A stretch of 64,000 nt of DNA, taken from the NCBI RefSeq assembly GCF_001484765.1, contig NZ_KQ947376.1, positions 496,001 to 560,000 of the forward strand, read 5' to 3'. Below are positions 28,214 to 37,202 of the stretch, piece after piece. The notes under the pieces were generated by a model, which saw only the letters and a list, made by a program, of their open reading frames with translations, made no database searches and was not told where the DNA came from. The translations under genes and the position numbers were made by a program. Each line of letters begins with the position of its first letter. Within the stretch, counting starts at the first letter, position 1. Origin of the DNA: Entomohabitans teleogrylli. Lineage in GTDB: Bacteria > Pseudomonadota > Gammaproteobacteria > Enterobacterales > Enterobacteriaceae.

Positions 28214-29521
28214 CTACCCGGAGAGGTTGTGAGACAGAACCTGCGCCAGATCACCGGCCAGCCGTAAAATCTGTCGCTCGTCCAGCGCCGCGACGGTAAC
28301 GCGCAGTCCATCGCTGGCGTTACCCACCGCAAACCCTTCGCCTCCGCGCACCGACCAGCCCAGATGCGCCATTTCCAGCACCGCGCGCTGGCTGCCGCCG
28401 GGCAGCGGGATCCAGATATTCAGCCCGTCATGCTCATGCTGCAACGCTACCCCGCGCTCCCGCAGCGCATCAGCCAGCAGTGAACGCCGCTGGCGATAGC
28501 ATTCCCGCACCTGCGCCAGCCGGGTTCGCTGTTGCGCAGACGACAGCAGCACCCCGGCGAGCTCCTGAATCAGATGGCTGACCCAGTTAGTTCCCGGCGC
28601 CAGGCGCAGCCCGAGGCGCTGAGCTGTCACCTCATCGCTGGCAATACACGCCAGACGCAGGTCAGGACCGAAAATTTTCGCCACCGAACGCACCAGCGCC
28701 CAGCGCTGGCTCTGTGGGGCAATCACCTGACAAAACGGATGGGTCGATAACAGCGAAAAGTGATCGTCGACAATAACCATCACCTGAGGATATCCGGCCA
28801 GACAGCGGCGCAGCGCCGCCGCCCGCTGTGGCGTCAGACTCACCCCACAGGGATTGTGAGCGCGCGGGGTAATAATCACCGCCTCAATACCGCTTTCCAG
28901 CGCTGCCCTGAGCGCCCGCGGCTCCATGCCGTGTTCATCCACCGCGATGGCGCAGGGCTGATAGCCATTGTGGCGCAGCGTATTGATGCTGCTGAGAAAA
29001 CAGGGATCTTCAACCCCGACCCGATCGCCAGGCACCAGATAGCTGGCCAGCAGACGTTCGACGGCATCCACCGAACCGTGACTCAGGCTGAGGCTGAAGG
29101 GGTGTTCGACATCTTCGCTCATCCAGTTACGGGCGGCGCGTTCCAGGCGCGGATGGATCACCGGCTCGCCATACAGGCCTGGCGTCAGCGAACACTGCGC
29201 CAGCGCGTGGCGTAAATCGGGCAACAGTTGCGGATCGGGATTACCACCGGACACATCGATCAGCACTGAGCCGCTGAGACTCCCCTCGCGCTCCGCCAGA
29301 TTTTCCGGCTGGCGGATAAAGGTACCGGCGCGCCCCTGGCTGTGGGCAATGCCGGCGCCGACCAGGCGCCGGTAAGCCGCCGCCACCGTATTGCGGTTCA
29401 CGCCCAGCGTCATAGCCAGCGCGCGCACTGGCGGCAGGCTGGCGCCCGGCAGCAACTCGCCGCGCCGGACCAGACTGCGGATTGAGTCGAAAATTTCACT
29501 GGCGGTGTGACCAATAATCAT
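28214..29521 (-). CDS. ptsJ: PtsJ, MocR-type repressor of pdxK
   Basis: MocR-type regulator of 435 residues: winged helix (LPPVRALAMTLGVNRNTVAAAY, about 30-51) and an aminotransferase-like domain. The PLP-anchor Lys is in VRSVAKIFGPDLRLA (near residue 270). It is divergent from pdxK across a 156-base gap, the arrangement known from Salmonella, where PtsJ represses pdxK in response to pyridoxal phosphate. This context makes the assignment firm. Confidence 0.9.
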   Translation of the reverse strand: MIIGHTASEIFDSIRSLVRRGELLPGASLPPVRALAMTLGVNRNTVAAAYRRLVGAGIAHSQGRAGTFIRQPENLAEREGSLSGSVLIDVSGGNPDPQLLPDLRHALAQCSLTPGLYGEPVIHPRLERAARNWMSEDVEHPFSLSLSHGSVDAVERLLASYLVPGDRVGVEDPCFLSSINTLRHNGYQPCAIAVDEHGMEPRALRAALESGIEAVIITPRAHNPCGVSLTPQRAAALRRCLAGYPQVMVIVDDHFSLLSTHPFCQVIAPQSQRWALVRSVAKIFGPDLRLACIASDEVTAQRLGLRLAPGTNWVSHLIQELAGVLLSSAQQRTRLAQVRECYRQRRSLLADALRERGVALQHEHDGLNIWIPLPGGSQRAVLEMAHLGWSVRGGEGFAVGNASDGLRVTVAALDERQILRLAGDLAQVLSHNLSG

Positions 29522-29527
29522 GATTGA

Positions 29528-29555
29528 CCTATGACAATACGCTGATTAGCATAGG
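29528..29555. promoter_or_regulatory. Candidate PtsJ operator
   Basis: Inverted half-sites CCTATG (29528-29533) and CATAGG (29550-29555), 16 bases apart, lie just before the ptsJ start and within the shared ptsJ-pdxK promoter region. Spacing and position suit a dimeric MocR regulator. Inferred only. Confidence 0.45.
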
Positions 29556-29677
29556 CCATATTACGACGCCAGCCGATCGCTGTCTATGAGGCGCGGCGCC
29601 ACCCATCATCCCGCCAGTTTCCCGGAAATTTCCCTGTAACGGTACCCGGAACCTGACGTTTTCAGGGAGTGCAAGCT

Positions 29678-30529
29678 ATGGAAAATCATGCTCTGGAAAG
29701 CGATTTTCATCCTCAGGGAGCCGCGCTGTGCGACGTGATATCGGTCCAGTCACAGGTGGTGTTCGGGAGTGTCGGCAACAGCATCGCCGTACCGGCGCTA
29801 CAGCGCCACGATTTGCGCGTCACTGCGGTTCCCACGGTCATTCTTAGTAACACGCCGCATTACGCTACCTGCTACGGCGGACCGCTTCCCGGCGAGTGGT
29901 TTGAGGGGTTCCTCCACGCGCTGGTGGAACGTGACGTCGTGCAACAGACCCGGGCGATCGTCACCGGCTATCTGGGCGCCCTGGATCGCGTCGATATCCT
30001 CAGCGCCTGGCTGACCCGGGTACGGCAGATAAATCCGCAGGCGCTGATCGTCATCGATCCGGTGCTGGGCGACACCGACAGCGGATTTTACGTGCCTCCG
30101 GCGCTGGCGGAGGCCTACCGCCATGCGCTGGTGCATTTCGCCACCGGCATCACCCCCAACAGTTTTGAACTGAGCTGCCTGCACGGCGCGCCGCTGACCA
30201 GCCTGAGCGACACCATCGACGCCGCGCGCGGTTTACTCAACGGGAATCTGCAGTGGGTTGTGGTCACCTCCGCGGCGCCGGACGCCCTGGCGGGCGATCG
30301 GATCCAGGCGGTGTGCGTGACCCGCGACGACGCCACCATCGTCACCCATAATAAGCTACCGGTATCGCCCAAAGGGACCGGCGATCTGTTCAGCGCCGAA
30401 CTGACCGCCGCTTTGCTGAGTGGGCTACCGCTGTCGGAAGCGGTGCGGGGATCCTGCCAGCGCGTAGAGGAGGCGATCCTCTGCACCTGGCGCAGCGGCA
30501 GTAAAGAGCTGTGTCTGCCACCGCGTTGA
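29678..30529 (+). CDS. pdxK: Pyridoxine/pyridoxal/pyridoxamine kinase
   Basis: Ribokinase-superfamily vitamin B6 kinase of 283 residues, the same length as E. coli PdxK. It phosphorylates pyridoxal, pyridoxine and pyridoxamine with ATP in the salvage pathway. Visible are VFGSVGNSIAVPAL near residue 28, IVIDPVLGD near residue 125, and the catalytic loop SPKGTGDLFSAEL with the base Asp (near 235). I chose the ATG at 29678 (MENHALES), with AGGGAG eight bases upstream, over a GTG at 29669. Divergent from its repressor ptsJ. Confidence 0.93.
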   Translation: MENHALESDFHPQGAALCDVISVQSQVVFGSVGNSIAVPALQRHDLRVTAVPTVILSNTPHYATCYGGPLPGEWFEGFLHALVERDVVQQTRAIVTGYLGALDRVDILSAWLTRVRQINPQALIVIDPVLGDTDSGFYVPPALAEAYRHALVHFATGITPNSFELSCLHGAPLTSLSDTIDAARGLLNGNLQWVVVTSAAPDALAGDRIQAVCVTRDDATIVTHNKLPVSPKGTGDLFSAELTAALLSGLPLSEAVRGSCQRVEEAILCTWRSGSKELCLPPR

Positions 30530-30583
30530 TGCGCTTTCTCCCGCGCCCCGCGGGAGTACATGATGGTTTTTTGGGAGAATGGC

Positions 30584-30913
30584 ATGAACTACGCCCTGCT
30601 GTGTCTGGCTATCATCTGCGAAGTGATCGCCACCACCTGCCTGAAATTATCGGACGGTTTTACCCGTCTGGCGCCAGGGGTCGCGACCGTGGTGTTCTAT
30701 GCTCTGGCATTCTGGTGCCTGACCTTTCCGATGCGCACCATGCCCACCGGGGTGATTTATGCCATCTGGTCCGGGGCGGGAATCGTCCTGATTGGCCTGG
30801 TGAGCTGGCTGTTTCTCGATCAGAAGCTCGACTGGCCGGCGATACTCGGTATGGGATTGATTGTGCTGGGAGTGCTGGTCATTAACCTGTTTTCACGCAG
30901 CGTGGCGCACTGA
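30584..30913 (+). CDS. Small multidrug resistance (SMR) family transporter, EmrE type
   Basis: Four-helix inner-membrane antiporter of 109 residues. The essential Glu14-equivalent is in LAIICEVIATTCLKLS, and the family motifs PTGVIYAIWSGAGIVLIGLVSW and MGLIVLGVLVINL are present. By eye it is close to E. coli EmrE in helices 3 and 4. It exports cationic compounds in exchange for protons as a dual-topology dimer. The ATG at 30584 is 10 bases after GGGAG. It follows pdxK by 54 bases and is probably co-transcribed with it or separate. Confidence 0.87.
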   Translation: MNYALLCLAIICEVIATTCLKLSDGFTRLAPGVATVVFYALAFWCLTFPMRTMPTGVIYAIWSGAGIVLIGLVSWLFLDQKLDWPAILGMGLIVLGVLVINLFSRSVAH

Positions 30914-30918
30914 ACGGC

Positions 30919-30940
30919 GGCGCCAGCCTGCGCTGGCGCC
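30919..30940. terminator. Strong hairpin between SMR gene and rlhA
   Basis: GGCGCCAGC (30919-30927), loop CTGC, and GCTGGCGCC (30932-30940) form a perfect 9-base stem in the 36-base gap between convergent stops. No T tract follows within a few bases, so it may work with a less regular U-run (TTATTTT at 30950). Confidence 0.6.
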
Positions 30941-30949
30941 CGGGTAAAG

Positions 30950-32914
30950 TTATTTTGCCCGTTTCGGAAGCGTTTTCAGTAGCTCTTCCGGGCTGATGGC
31001 GGCCACCACGCTGCCCGGTAGCGGCATCTTCAGGATATGATTTTTAATCTTGCCAATAACGTGCATTTCGCAGGGTTTACAGTCAAATTTCAGGGTCAAT
31101 ACTTCATCCTGATGCACCAGTTGCATGGGCGTGGCGCGGCCTTTGACGCCCTGAACCCCTTTCGCCTGTTTCGGACACAGATTAAATGCAAAGCGCAGGC
31201 AATGTTTGGTGATCATTACCGGTACGTCGCCCTTTTCTTCATGCGCCTCATAGGCGGCATCAATAAGCTGAACGCCGTAGCGCTGGTAGAAATCGCGCGC
31301 TTTCTGGTTATAGACATTGGCGAGGAAAGTTAAATGGGTTTCCGGGTACAGCGGCGGCGGATCGCTGACCGGTTTGCGCAGCGCCCGCTGGTAACCCGCC
31401 ATTCGCGCCTGCTCCAGTTGTTCTATTGTCTCGCGGCGCAGTTGATTCAGCAGGCTGTTGGGTACAAATAGCGCCCCGGGCAAATTCACCTCAATATTGC
31501 GCGCATAATAGATAGTCTGTCCCAGTTTCCCCAGCCCGTCGCGCAAGCCGTCCAGCGCTTTTTGCGGATTATTCGCCAGGTCGAACTGCCCGTCCAGAGT
31601 ATGGGTCACCGACGCGCCATCTTCGCTGGTCGCCGTCAGAATTAACTGCTCCTGCCAACCGCTCAGCGCCAGATCCACCGCGATGCGCCGCTCGCTGGAG
31701 GTTTTTAGCAGCGCCTGCTGCCAGTTATGGTCCAGATTGCGGTTCAGCGGATGGTGCGGGCGCAGGTTTTTCAATGCCTCCGGCTGCTCGTTGGGCCACA
31801 CGCGATACTGCCCCGGCGCGGTTTGTTCCACGGTGTTGACCCGGAATCCCACCACCTCACGCTTGATGAGCACATTCAGACCATCGCCGTTAGCCAGCGG
31901 CCCGGTGACTGCTACATCCAGATAGTCGCGCCCTACTTTCAGGACTTCGCCCACCGGCAGGCCGATAAACTTCGGCGAATCGAAAGCGCCGATATCGCCT
32001 TTGCGCTCATTCACGAAATAGTCGGTGCTGCCACGGTGGAAGGTTTTATCCGGCGACGGAATAAAGAAATGCTGCGTATGCCCGGCCGAAGCGCGCTGCA
32101 AGTCGCCGCGCTGGTCAATAATCTGATCGAGTAACTGGCGGTAATAAGCGGTGATGTTCTTCACATAGCTCATATCCTTATAGCGCCCTTCAATTTTAAA
32201 AGAGCGCACCCCGGCATCGATCAACGCCGCCAGATTGGCGCTTTGATCGTTGTCTTTCATCGACAGCAGATGTTTTTCATAGGCCACCACCCGCCCCTGA
32301 TCGTCTTTCAGGGTGTATGGCAAACGGCAGGCCTGGGAGCAGTCGCCGCGGTTAGCGCTGCGCCCGGTCTGGGCATGGGAGATATAGCACTGCCCGGAAT
32401 AGGCGACGCACAGCGCGCCGTGGATAAAGAATTCAATCGTGGCGTCCGTATTATCGTGAATAGCGCGGATCTGCTGGAGATTCAGCTCCCGGGCAAGAAC
32501 GATTTGCGAGAATCCGACCTCAGCCAGAAAACGCGCTTTCTCCACGCTGCGAATATCGCACTGGGTGCTGGCGTGCAACTCAATGGGCGGGATATCCAGT
32601 TCCAGAATCCCCATATCCTGGACAATCAGCGCATCCACCCCCGCCTGGTATAAATCGTCTATCTGACGGCGGGCCGGCTCCAACTCATTGTCATGGAGAA
32701 TCGTGTTCAGGGTGACAAAAACTTTAGCGCCGTAACGATGGGCAAACGGCACCAGCTCCGCAATATCGCGCAGGCTGTTGCCCGCATTATGACGGGCGCC
32801 GAATCCCGGTCCGCCGATATAGACGGCATCCGCGCCGTGCAGGATTGCTTCGCGGGCAATGGTGGCGTCGCGAGCCGGGCTGAGTAGCTCAAGGTGGTTT
32901 GCGTGCAGGCGCAT
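30950..32914 (-). CDS. rlhA: RlhA, 23S rRNA C2501 5-hydroxycytidine synthase (U32 family)
   Basis: Protein of 654 residues of the U32 (peptidase-like) family, matching E. coli RlhA/YdcP (653). U32 motifs are ELLSPARD at the start, DAVYIGGPGFGARHNAGN (near 32), and a Cys-rich patch SGQCYISHAQTGRSANRGDC plus CRLPY that binds an iron-sulfur cluster. Two more Cys sit near the end (CKPCEMHV). It hydroxylates C2501 of 23S rRNA using prephenate-derived hydroxyl groups, per published work on RlhA/TrhP. Neighbour of sutR as in E. coli. Confidence 0.93.
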   Translation of the reverse strand: MRLHANHLELLSPARDATIAREAILHGADAVYIGGPGFGARHNAGNSLRDIAELVPFAHRYGAKVFVTLNTILHDNELEPARRQIDDLYQAGVDALIVQDMGILELDIPPIELHASTQCDIRSVEKARFLAEVGFSQIVLARELNLQQIRAIHDNTDATIEFFIHGALCVAYSGQCYISHAQTGRSANRGDCSQACRLPYTLKDDQGRVVAYEKHLLSMKDNDQSANLAALIDAGVRSFKIEGRYKDMSYVKNITAYYRQLLDQIIDQRGDLQRASAGHTQHFFIPSPDKTFHRGSTDYFVNERKGDIGAFDSPKFIGLPVGEVLKVGRDYLDVAVTGPLANGDGLNVLIKREVVGFRVNTVEQTAPGQYRVWPNEQPEALKNLRPHHPLNRNLDHNWQQALLKTSSERRIAVDLALSGWQEQLILTATSEDGASVTHTLDGQFDLANNPQKALDGLRDGLGKLGQTIYYARNIEVNLPGALFVPNSLLNQLRRETIEQLEQARMAGYQRALRKPVSDPPPLYPETHLTFLANVYNQKARDFYQRYGVQLIDAAYEAHEEKGDVPVMITKHCLRFAFNLCPKQAKGVQGVKGRATPMQLVHQDEVLTLKFDCKPCEMHVIGKIKNHILKMPLPGSVVAAISPEELLKTLPKRAK

Positions 32915-33077
32915 AAGCGTTGTTATCCGGACTGATATCGAAAGGCCGCTATTGTAGTCACAAGACGCGGATTCAGAAAGCCCCGCAGTCGGGATTTCCT
33001 CAGCGAACGCCGGCGCTTTACCAGTGGCCGGCTAAGGTTGTGCGCAATTGGCATTTGTCTGTACTGCGGCGCAGGTT

Positions 33078-33164
33078 ATGGTAACCGAGGTTCCCGCTCA
33101 GACGAACCACCTCACCGGATTGTGGTTGTTTATGTTGTTATTAGTGGTTATTTACGCCGGGTAA
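33078..33164 (+). CDS. Candidate 28-residue membrane peptide between rlhA and sutR
   Basis: An ATG frame of 28 codons ends with a hydrophobic helix (LTGLWLFMLLLVVIYAG) and stops inside the stem of a + strand terminator (33154-33175). Neither neighbour is on the + strand, so the terminator implies a + strand transcript of its own, and this is the only sensible frame in it. The ribosome site (AGG two bases before ATG) is poor. I do not recognise the peptide. Confidence 0.42.
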   Translation: MVTEVPAQTNHLTGLWLFMLLLVVIYAG

Positions 33165-33175
33165 CCGGCGTTTTT
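33154..33175 (+). terminator. Intrinsic terminator, + strand, in the rlhA-sutR gap
   Basis: ACGCCGG (33154-33160), loop GTAA, CCGGCGT (33165-33171), then TTTTC. The T tract is on the + strand, so it serves a + strand transcript from the gap between rlhA and sutR, both of which are on the minus strand. Confidence 0.7.
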
Positions 33176-33177
33176 CT

Positions 33178-33726
33178 TCACTCACTAACCCCCTGAAGCG
33201 CATAGTGGATCAGGGAGTGGAACAGCACATCGGCATCGCTACTGTTACGGTAGGTATGGCGCTCATCGCCGGCAAAACGCAGCCCTTCCCCGGCCTGCAG
33301 CGTATGCCACTGCGCGCCAGTCTGCATATCCAGCCGCCCGTCAATCACCACCACATGTTCCACCACTCCACGCTCATGAGGCGTGGATGTACTGCACCCT
33401 CCCGGCGCCAGGGTAATCGCGAACAGATCAAACTTCAGTTGCTCATCATAGGGAAACAGCGGCACCACGACCATCTGCCGCTGTTGAGGATCGAATACCG
33501 GCCTTGTGGCGCCGGACGCCGGCGGTTCGATAAACAGAGAAAACGGCACATTAAACCCGGTGGCAATCTTCCATAGTGTCGCCACCGTGGGGCTGGACTC
33601 ATTACGCTCAATCTGCCCAAGCATCGCCTTCGACACGCCGGTCACCTCTGCCGTATGCGACAGGCTCCAGCCCCGGGCCGCCCGCAGGCTCCTGAGGGTT
33701 TGCGCCAGATAATGGGCAATATCCAC
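33178..33726 (-). CDS. sutR: SutR (YdcN), XRE/cupin regulator of sulfur utilisation
   Basis: Regulator of 182 residues with an N-terminal helix-turn-helix (VTGVSKAMLGQIERNESSPT, about 27-46) and a C-terminal cupin (HERGVVEHVVVIDGRLDM). It matches E. coli SutR, which controls genes of sulfate/sulfur use. The start is a GTG at 33726, seven to eight bases after AAGGA; I see no better ATG. It lies upstream of rlhA on the same strand, with a 263-base gap that carries a separate + strand unit. Confidence 0.9.
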   Translation of the reverse strand: MDIAHYLAQTLRSLRAARGWSLSHTAEVTGVSKAMLGQIERNESSPTVATLWKIATGFNVPFSLFIEPPASGATRPVFDPQQRQMVVVPLFPYDEQLKFDLFAITLAPGGCSTSTPHERGVVEHVVVIDGRLDMQTGAQWHTLQAGEGLRFAGDERHTYRNSSDADVLFHSLIHYALQGVSE

Positions 33727-34158
33727 GTCGTATTCCTTAGCATATCAGCACGTTCACGACACAGAGCATAACAGTACTCGCTCCTGAGGCAGAATATTTC
33801 TTTTTCCTGTCGGTCATATTTCTTTTCCGGAGATTTCTGCTATCAGCGCCATAACGGTTATTTCCGCCGATTAAGATCAAACTTAATAAATAAATAATGA
33901 CGCACATAAATCCAGCGAATGAAATCATCCAGAGCGACATTCAAAACAACAAAATAATTCATTGATAAAAATAATAATCAAAAAGTTATATTTATTTTAT
34001 GAATAATAAATAATTCTCTCTCAAAATAATTACAACCTATTGATTATTATTTATTTTATCTCATAAAAAACATATTATTTACAGGCATTCAATAATATTA
34101 ACTGGACATGTAACAGTATTCTGTATTGTCACATTTTTTACTCAAAGGACTAACGAGT
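33727..34158. other. Very AT-rich intergenic region before the autotransporter
   Basis: About 430 bases between sutR and the autotransporter, dominated by A/T runs from 33860 to 34130 (many AATAATAAATAA-like stretches), in sharp contrast with the surrounding GC-rich genes. This is the profile of an H-NS-silenced promoter of a horizontally acquired surface gene. No gene or RNA recognised. Confidence 0.55.
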
Positions 34159-37107
34159 ATGAGAGAAAATAAAAATCTCTGTCTGGCGCTTCCTTCACCA
34201 ACACGTCTGGCTATCGCGATTTCACTAACGCTAATCGGTAATACTGCCGCCCACGCTGCGGCGCTCAATATTAATGGCGGCTCCCAGACCAGTAGCGGAA
34301 CCGCACACTATTCCAGTACGTCCGTCGCTCCGGCGATTCGGGTCACTAACGGCGGACAGCTTATTCTGAACCATGAAACCACCGCGTCCACCACCAACCC
34401 CACCGATCATGCCGTCGAAGTTATCGGCAACGGTTCGGCAATCATGGTCAATGATAAATTGAATGTCGATCTCCAGGGCCAGCGAAATACATACGGATTA
34501 CAGATAAATCAGGGCGACTTTACCGTCGGTAATACCGGAATGTTGTCGATTATCTCCACGGCGACAGGCAGCCACGGCGTAGCGGCTATCGGAGTTGAAG
34601 CCAAAAATGGCGGCCAGGTTAACCTTGGCAGTGGAGCGACCATCATCACCAGCGCCGCGGGCGCTCAATTACCGGAAGGCCATGGTATCCGGATTCAGAC
34701 CGGCGCCAGAGGCAGCAGGGATACCACTGTCAGCGCCAGGGATGTGCAGATTATCACCCATGGCGATGCGGCGAATGCGATTCAGGTGTGGAATCTGGTA
34801 CCGGCCACCGGCAATTCCGACACCAAAAACGGCATAGTGACGCTGAGCGGCACCCATAACCAGATAACCACCAGCGGAAATAATTCGGCTGGCCTGCTGA
34901 CCGGTTCAACATCACACGGCGTATCGCGAATTATTGTTGGCGATGCCAACAACCAGGGAAAAATCACCATTGCTACCTCCGGCAGTGACGCTGCCGGTAT
35001 CCGGGCAAGCGTCAACGGCGAAATCACCCTCTATGGCGACGGGCAGACGATACGCACCAGCGGTGATAACGCGGCGGGTATTGTGGCGGATGGCGCAACG
35101 CAAGTTACCTCGGCAAATGCCAGCCCGCGGATCGCCCTGCATGGCAACGGTCACCAGATAGAAACCCGTGGCCAGTCCGCCCACGGCGTGATGGTTAATG
35201 ACGGCGGACAAATCCTGATCAACAACACCAGTGAGGCCGCGAGCAGTATTATTGTCCACGGCGCTAATGCCAGCGCGGTATACGCGCTTGGCCAGCATAA
35301 ATCCACTGACCGTGCCGCCAGCGTAACGATTAATCAATCCGGCGGCACGATTAAAAGCACCGCCGGCGACGCGTTCCGGGCCCAAGGCGCCACCATCAAC
35401 GCCACCCTGGATCATGTCAACGTTAGCGCAGATAATGGTCATCTGATCAATGCGACGCTGTACCCCAAAAAAACCGCCTCCGGGTTGGATGGTACTATCG
35501 GCAGCGAAATCAACCTCATAGCGCAAAACGCCAGCGAGCTGACTGGCGACCTGTATGTCGACATGCTGAGCAGCGCCCGCCTGACATTGAATAGCCATTC
35601 TATCTGGACTGGCGCCGCCAGTAATGGTTCGGTGATCACTGACAGCAGCGGTAAGTGGTATCTGACCGACGACTCCATGCTGCAAATGCTGCAAAATGAT
35701 GGTCAGGTATCGTTTGAAACCGATCCGGCCAATCCGGTCGCCGCCCGTAGTTTCAGAACGCTTACCATTAACAACAGCCTGAGTGGTAACGGTAACTTCG
35801 TGATGCGCGCCAATATGCAAAATCAGAGCGGCGACAAATTGATCGTTAACGGAACCAGTAGCGGCGATCATATCCTCACGGTATTCAGCGACGGCAGCCA
35901 GCAGACAACCGGCAAAGAAACCCTCACGATGGTGGAGACCAGCGATGGAAATAGCCGCTATACGCTTTCATCCACCAGCGTGGATATGGGCGGATATAGC
36001 TATGAGCTCCGCCAGGAAGATAATGGTAAAAACTGGCAATTAGCCGCCGCCGCAAATAACAGCGGTTCCGGCGGCGGTAATTCAGGCGGCGGAGGCTCCG
36101 GCGGCAATGGCGGCGGTAATTCAGGGGGCGGCGGCTCTGGCGGCAACGGCGGTGGTAATTCAGGTAGCGGCGGCAACGGCAATGCGCCTCTTTCCGCTGT
36201 GGCTGACGCGGCGGCGAACTTCATCAACAGCAACTATCTGATGAACTACGCAGAAACCCAGACGCTGATGCAACGTATGGGGGAATTACGCGCCGACAAG
36301 AAACAGGCAGATGTCTGGGCGCGCGGTTTTGACGGGCGCTTCGACAGTTTCGCGCAGGGCAAACTCTCCGGCCTGAATATGAATTACCACGGTTTTCAGA
36401 TTGGCGGCGACTGGCGGCTGGATGTTCTGGAAGGCGATCTGTATCTCGGCGCTATGTTCGGCGCGGCCAACTCCAGCCAGGATTACCAGAAAAACGGCGG
36501 TGACGGCAGTCTGAGCAGCCAGAGCGCCGGGCTGTACGCCAGTTATCTGCATACTGACGGTTTATATCTTGATGCGCTGGTCAAATATTCCCATATGCGT
36601 AATGCGTTCAGCGTCAGTGACAGCAGTAGCCAGCGCGTAGGCGGTAAAGATTCCAGCGATGGAATCGCGCTTTCACTTGAGGCCGGTAAGCGTTTCTGGC
36701 TCAGCGACGCGTCCAGCGGTTTTTATCTTGAACCGCAGACGCAGCTCAGCCTGAGCTGGCAGGAGGGTATGAATGTCAATGCCAGTAACGGATTGCGCGT
36801 CGATACCGACAGTTTTAACTCCACGCTTGGCCGCGTCAGCGCCGTTATCGGCTACCAGCTAACCGATCGGATGCCCCTCAATGTCTATCTGAAAACCGGT
36901 TATCTGACCGAGCTGGATGGCAGGGTGAACTACCGTCTCAATGGTTCTGAGGAAAATACCAGCAACCGCGGCGGCTGGTGGAATAACGTTATTGGCGCCA
37001 CTATCCAGATTGAGCAGCAACATTCCCTGTATCTGGACGCGGAAAGTTCTACCGGACATCGCTTTAATCAGCGTCAAATCAACGCCGGCTATCGCTTCAG
37101 CTTTTAA
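34159..37107 (+). CDS. Type V autotransporter (AIDA/pertactin-like) adhesin
   Basis: Protein of 982 residues. Signal peptide: LAIAISLTLIGNTAAHA, cleavage near residue 34. The passenger (about 35-630) is rich in Gly, Asn, Thr and Ser with recurrent short turns (for example TSGDNAAG, TTSGNNSAG), a beta-helix signature. A Gly/Ser/Asn linker with a repeated 13-residue unit spans about 639-675. The translocator barrel (about 715-982; DVWARGFDGRFDSFAQG) ends in GYRFSF with terminal Phe, as outer-membrane barrels do. I chose the ATG at 34159 over a TTG at 34126. The AT-rich promoter region suggests H-NS control and transfer. Adhesion or biofilm role is inferred. Confidence 0.88.
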   Translation: MRENKNLCLALPSPTRLAIAISLTLIGNTAAHAAALNINGGSQTSSGTAHYSSTSVAPAIRVTNGGQLILNHETTASTTNPTDHAVEVIGNGSAIMVNDKLNVDLQGQRNTYGLQINQGDFTVGNTGMLSIISTATGSHGVAAIGVEAKNGGQVNLGSGATIITSAAGAQLPEGHGIRIQTGARGSRDTTVSARDVQIITHGDAANAIQVWNLVPATGNSDTKNGIVTLSGTHNQITTSGNNSAGLLTGSTSHGVSRIIVGDANNQGKITIATSGSDAAGIRASVNGEITLYGDGQTIRTSGDNAAGIVADGATQVTSANASPRIALHGNGHQIETRGQSAHGVMVNDGGQILINNTSEAASSIIVHGANASAVYALGQHKSTDRAASVTINQSGGTIKSTAGDAFRAQGATINATLDHVNVSADNGHLINATLYPKKTASGLDGTIGSEINLIAQNASELTGDLYVDMLSSARLTLNSHSIWTGAASNGSVITDSSGKWYLTDDSMLQMLQNDGQVSFETDPANPVAARSFRTLTINNSLSGNGNFVMRANMQNQSGDKLIVNGTSSGDHILTVFSDGSQQTTGKETLTMVETSDGNSRYTLSSTSVDMGGYSYELRQEDNGKNWQLAAAANNSGSGGGNSGGGGSGGNGGGNSGGGGSGGNGGGNSGSGGNGNAPLSAVADAAANFINSNYLMNYAETQTLMQRMGELRADKKQADVWARGFDGRFDSFAQGKLSGLNMNYHGFQIGGDWRLDVLEGDLYLGAMFGAANSSQDYQKNGGDGSLSSQSAGLYASYLHTDGLYLDALVKYSHMRNAFSVSDSSSQRVGGKDSSDGIALSLEAGKRFWLSDASSGFYLEPQTQLSLSWQEGMNVNASNGLRVDTDSFNSTLGRVSAVIGYQLTDRMPLNVYLKTGYLTELDGRVNYRLNGSEENTSNRGGWWNNVIGATIQIEQQHSLYLDAESSTGHRFNQRQINAGYRFSF
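36076..36170 (+). repeat. 39-base tandem repeat coding a Gly/Ser/Asn linker
   Basis: Units start at 36076, 36115 and 36154 (GGTAATTCAG...), giving two full 39-base copies and a partial third, with a few silent changes. Each full copy encodes GNSGGGGSGGNGG. It sits exactly between passenger and barrel of the autotransporter, so copy-number change would alter linker length without breaking the frame. Confidence 0.85.
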
Positions 37108-37113
37108 CCTTCG

Positions 37114-37138
37114 CCCGGGGGCGTTTATCTCCCCCGGG
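37114..37138. terminator. Hairpin between autotransporter and the convergent aspartyl-protease-like gene
   Basis: CCCGGGGG (37114-37121) and CCCCCGGG (37131-37138) form an 8-base GC stem with a 9-base loop, seven bases after the autotransporter stop. No strong T tract follows. Probably ends one or both convergent transcripts. Confidence 0.55.
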
Positions 37139-37202
37139 GTTCATGAAATGGGATACCCCCCGGGCCAGTATAAAATTAGACAACCGATGATGACCGTTCA
37201 TA

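Noticed and set aside
34912-35871. Open frame of 319 codons antisense to the autotransporter passenger
   Set aside because: The passenger is repetitive and low in stop codons on both strands; the sense frame has a signal peptide, linker and barrel.
36076-36170. Short tandem repeats as a possible CRISPR array
   Set aside because: Units are contiguous without spacers, in frame and coding for a Gly/Ser/Asn linker inside one gene. No cas genes are in the window.
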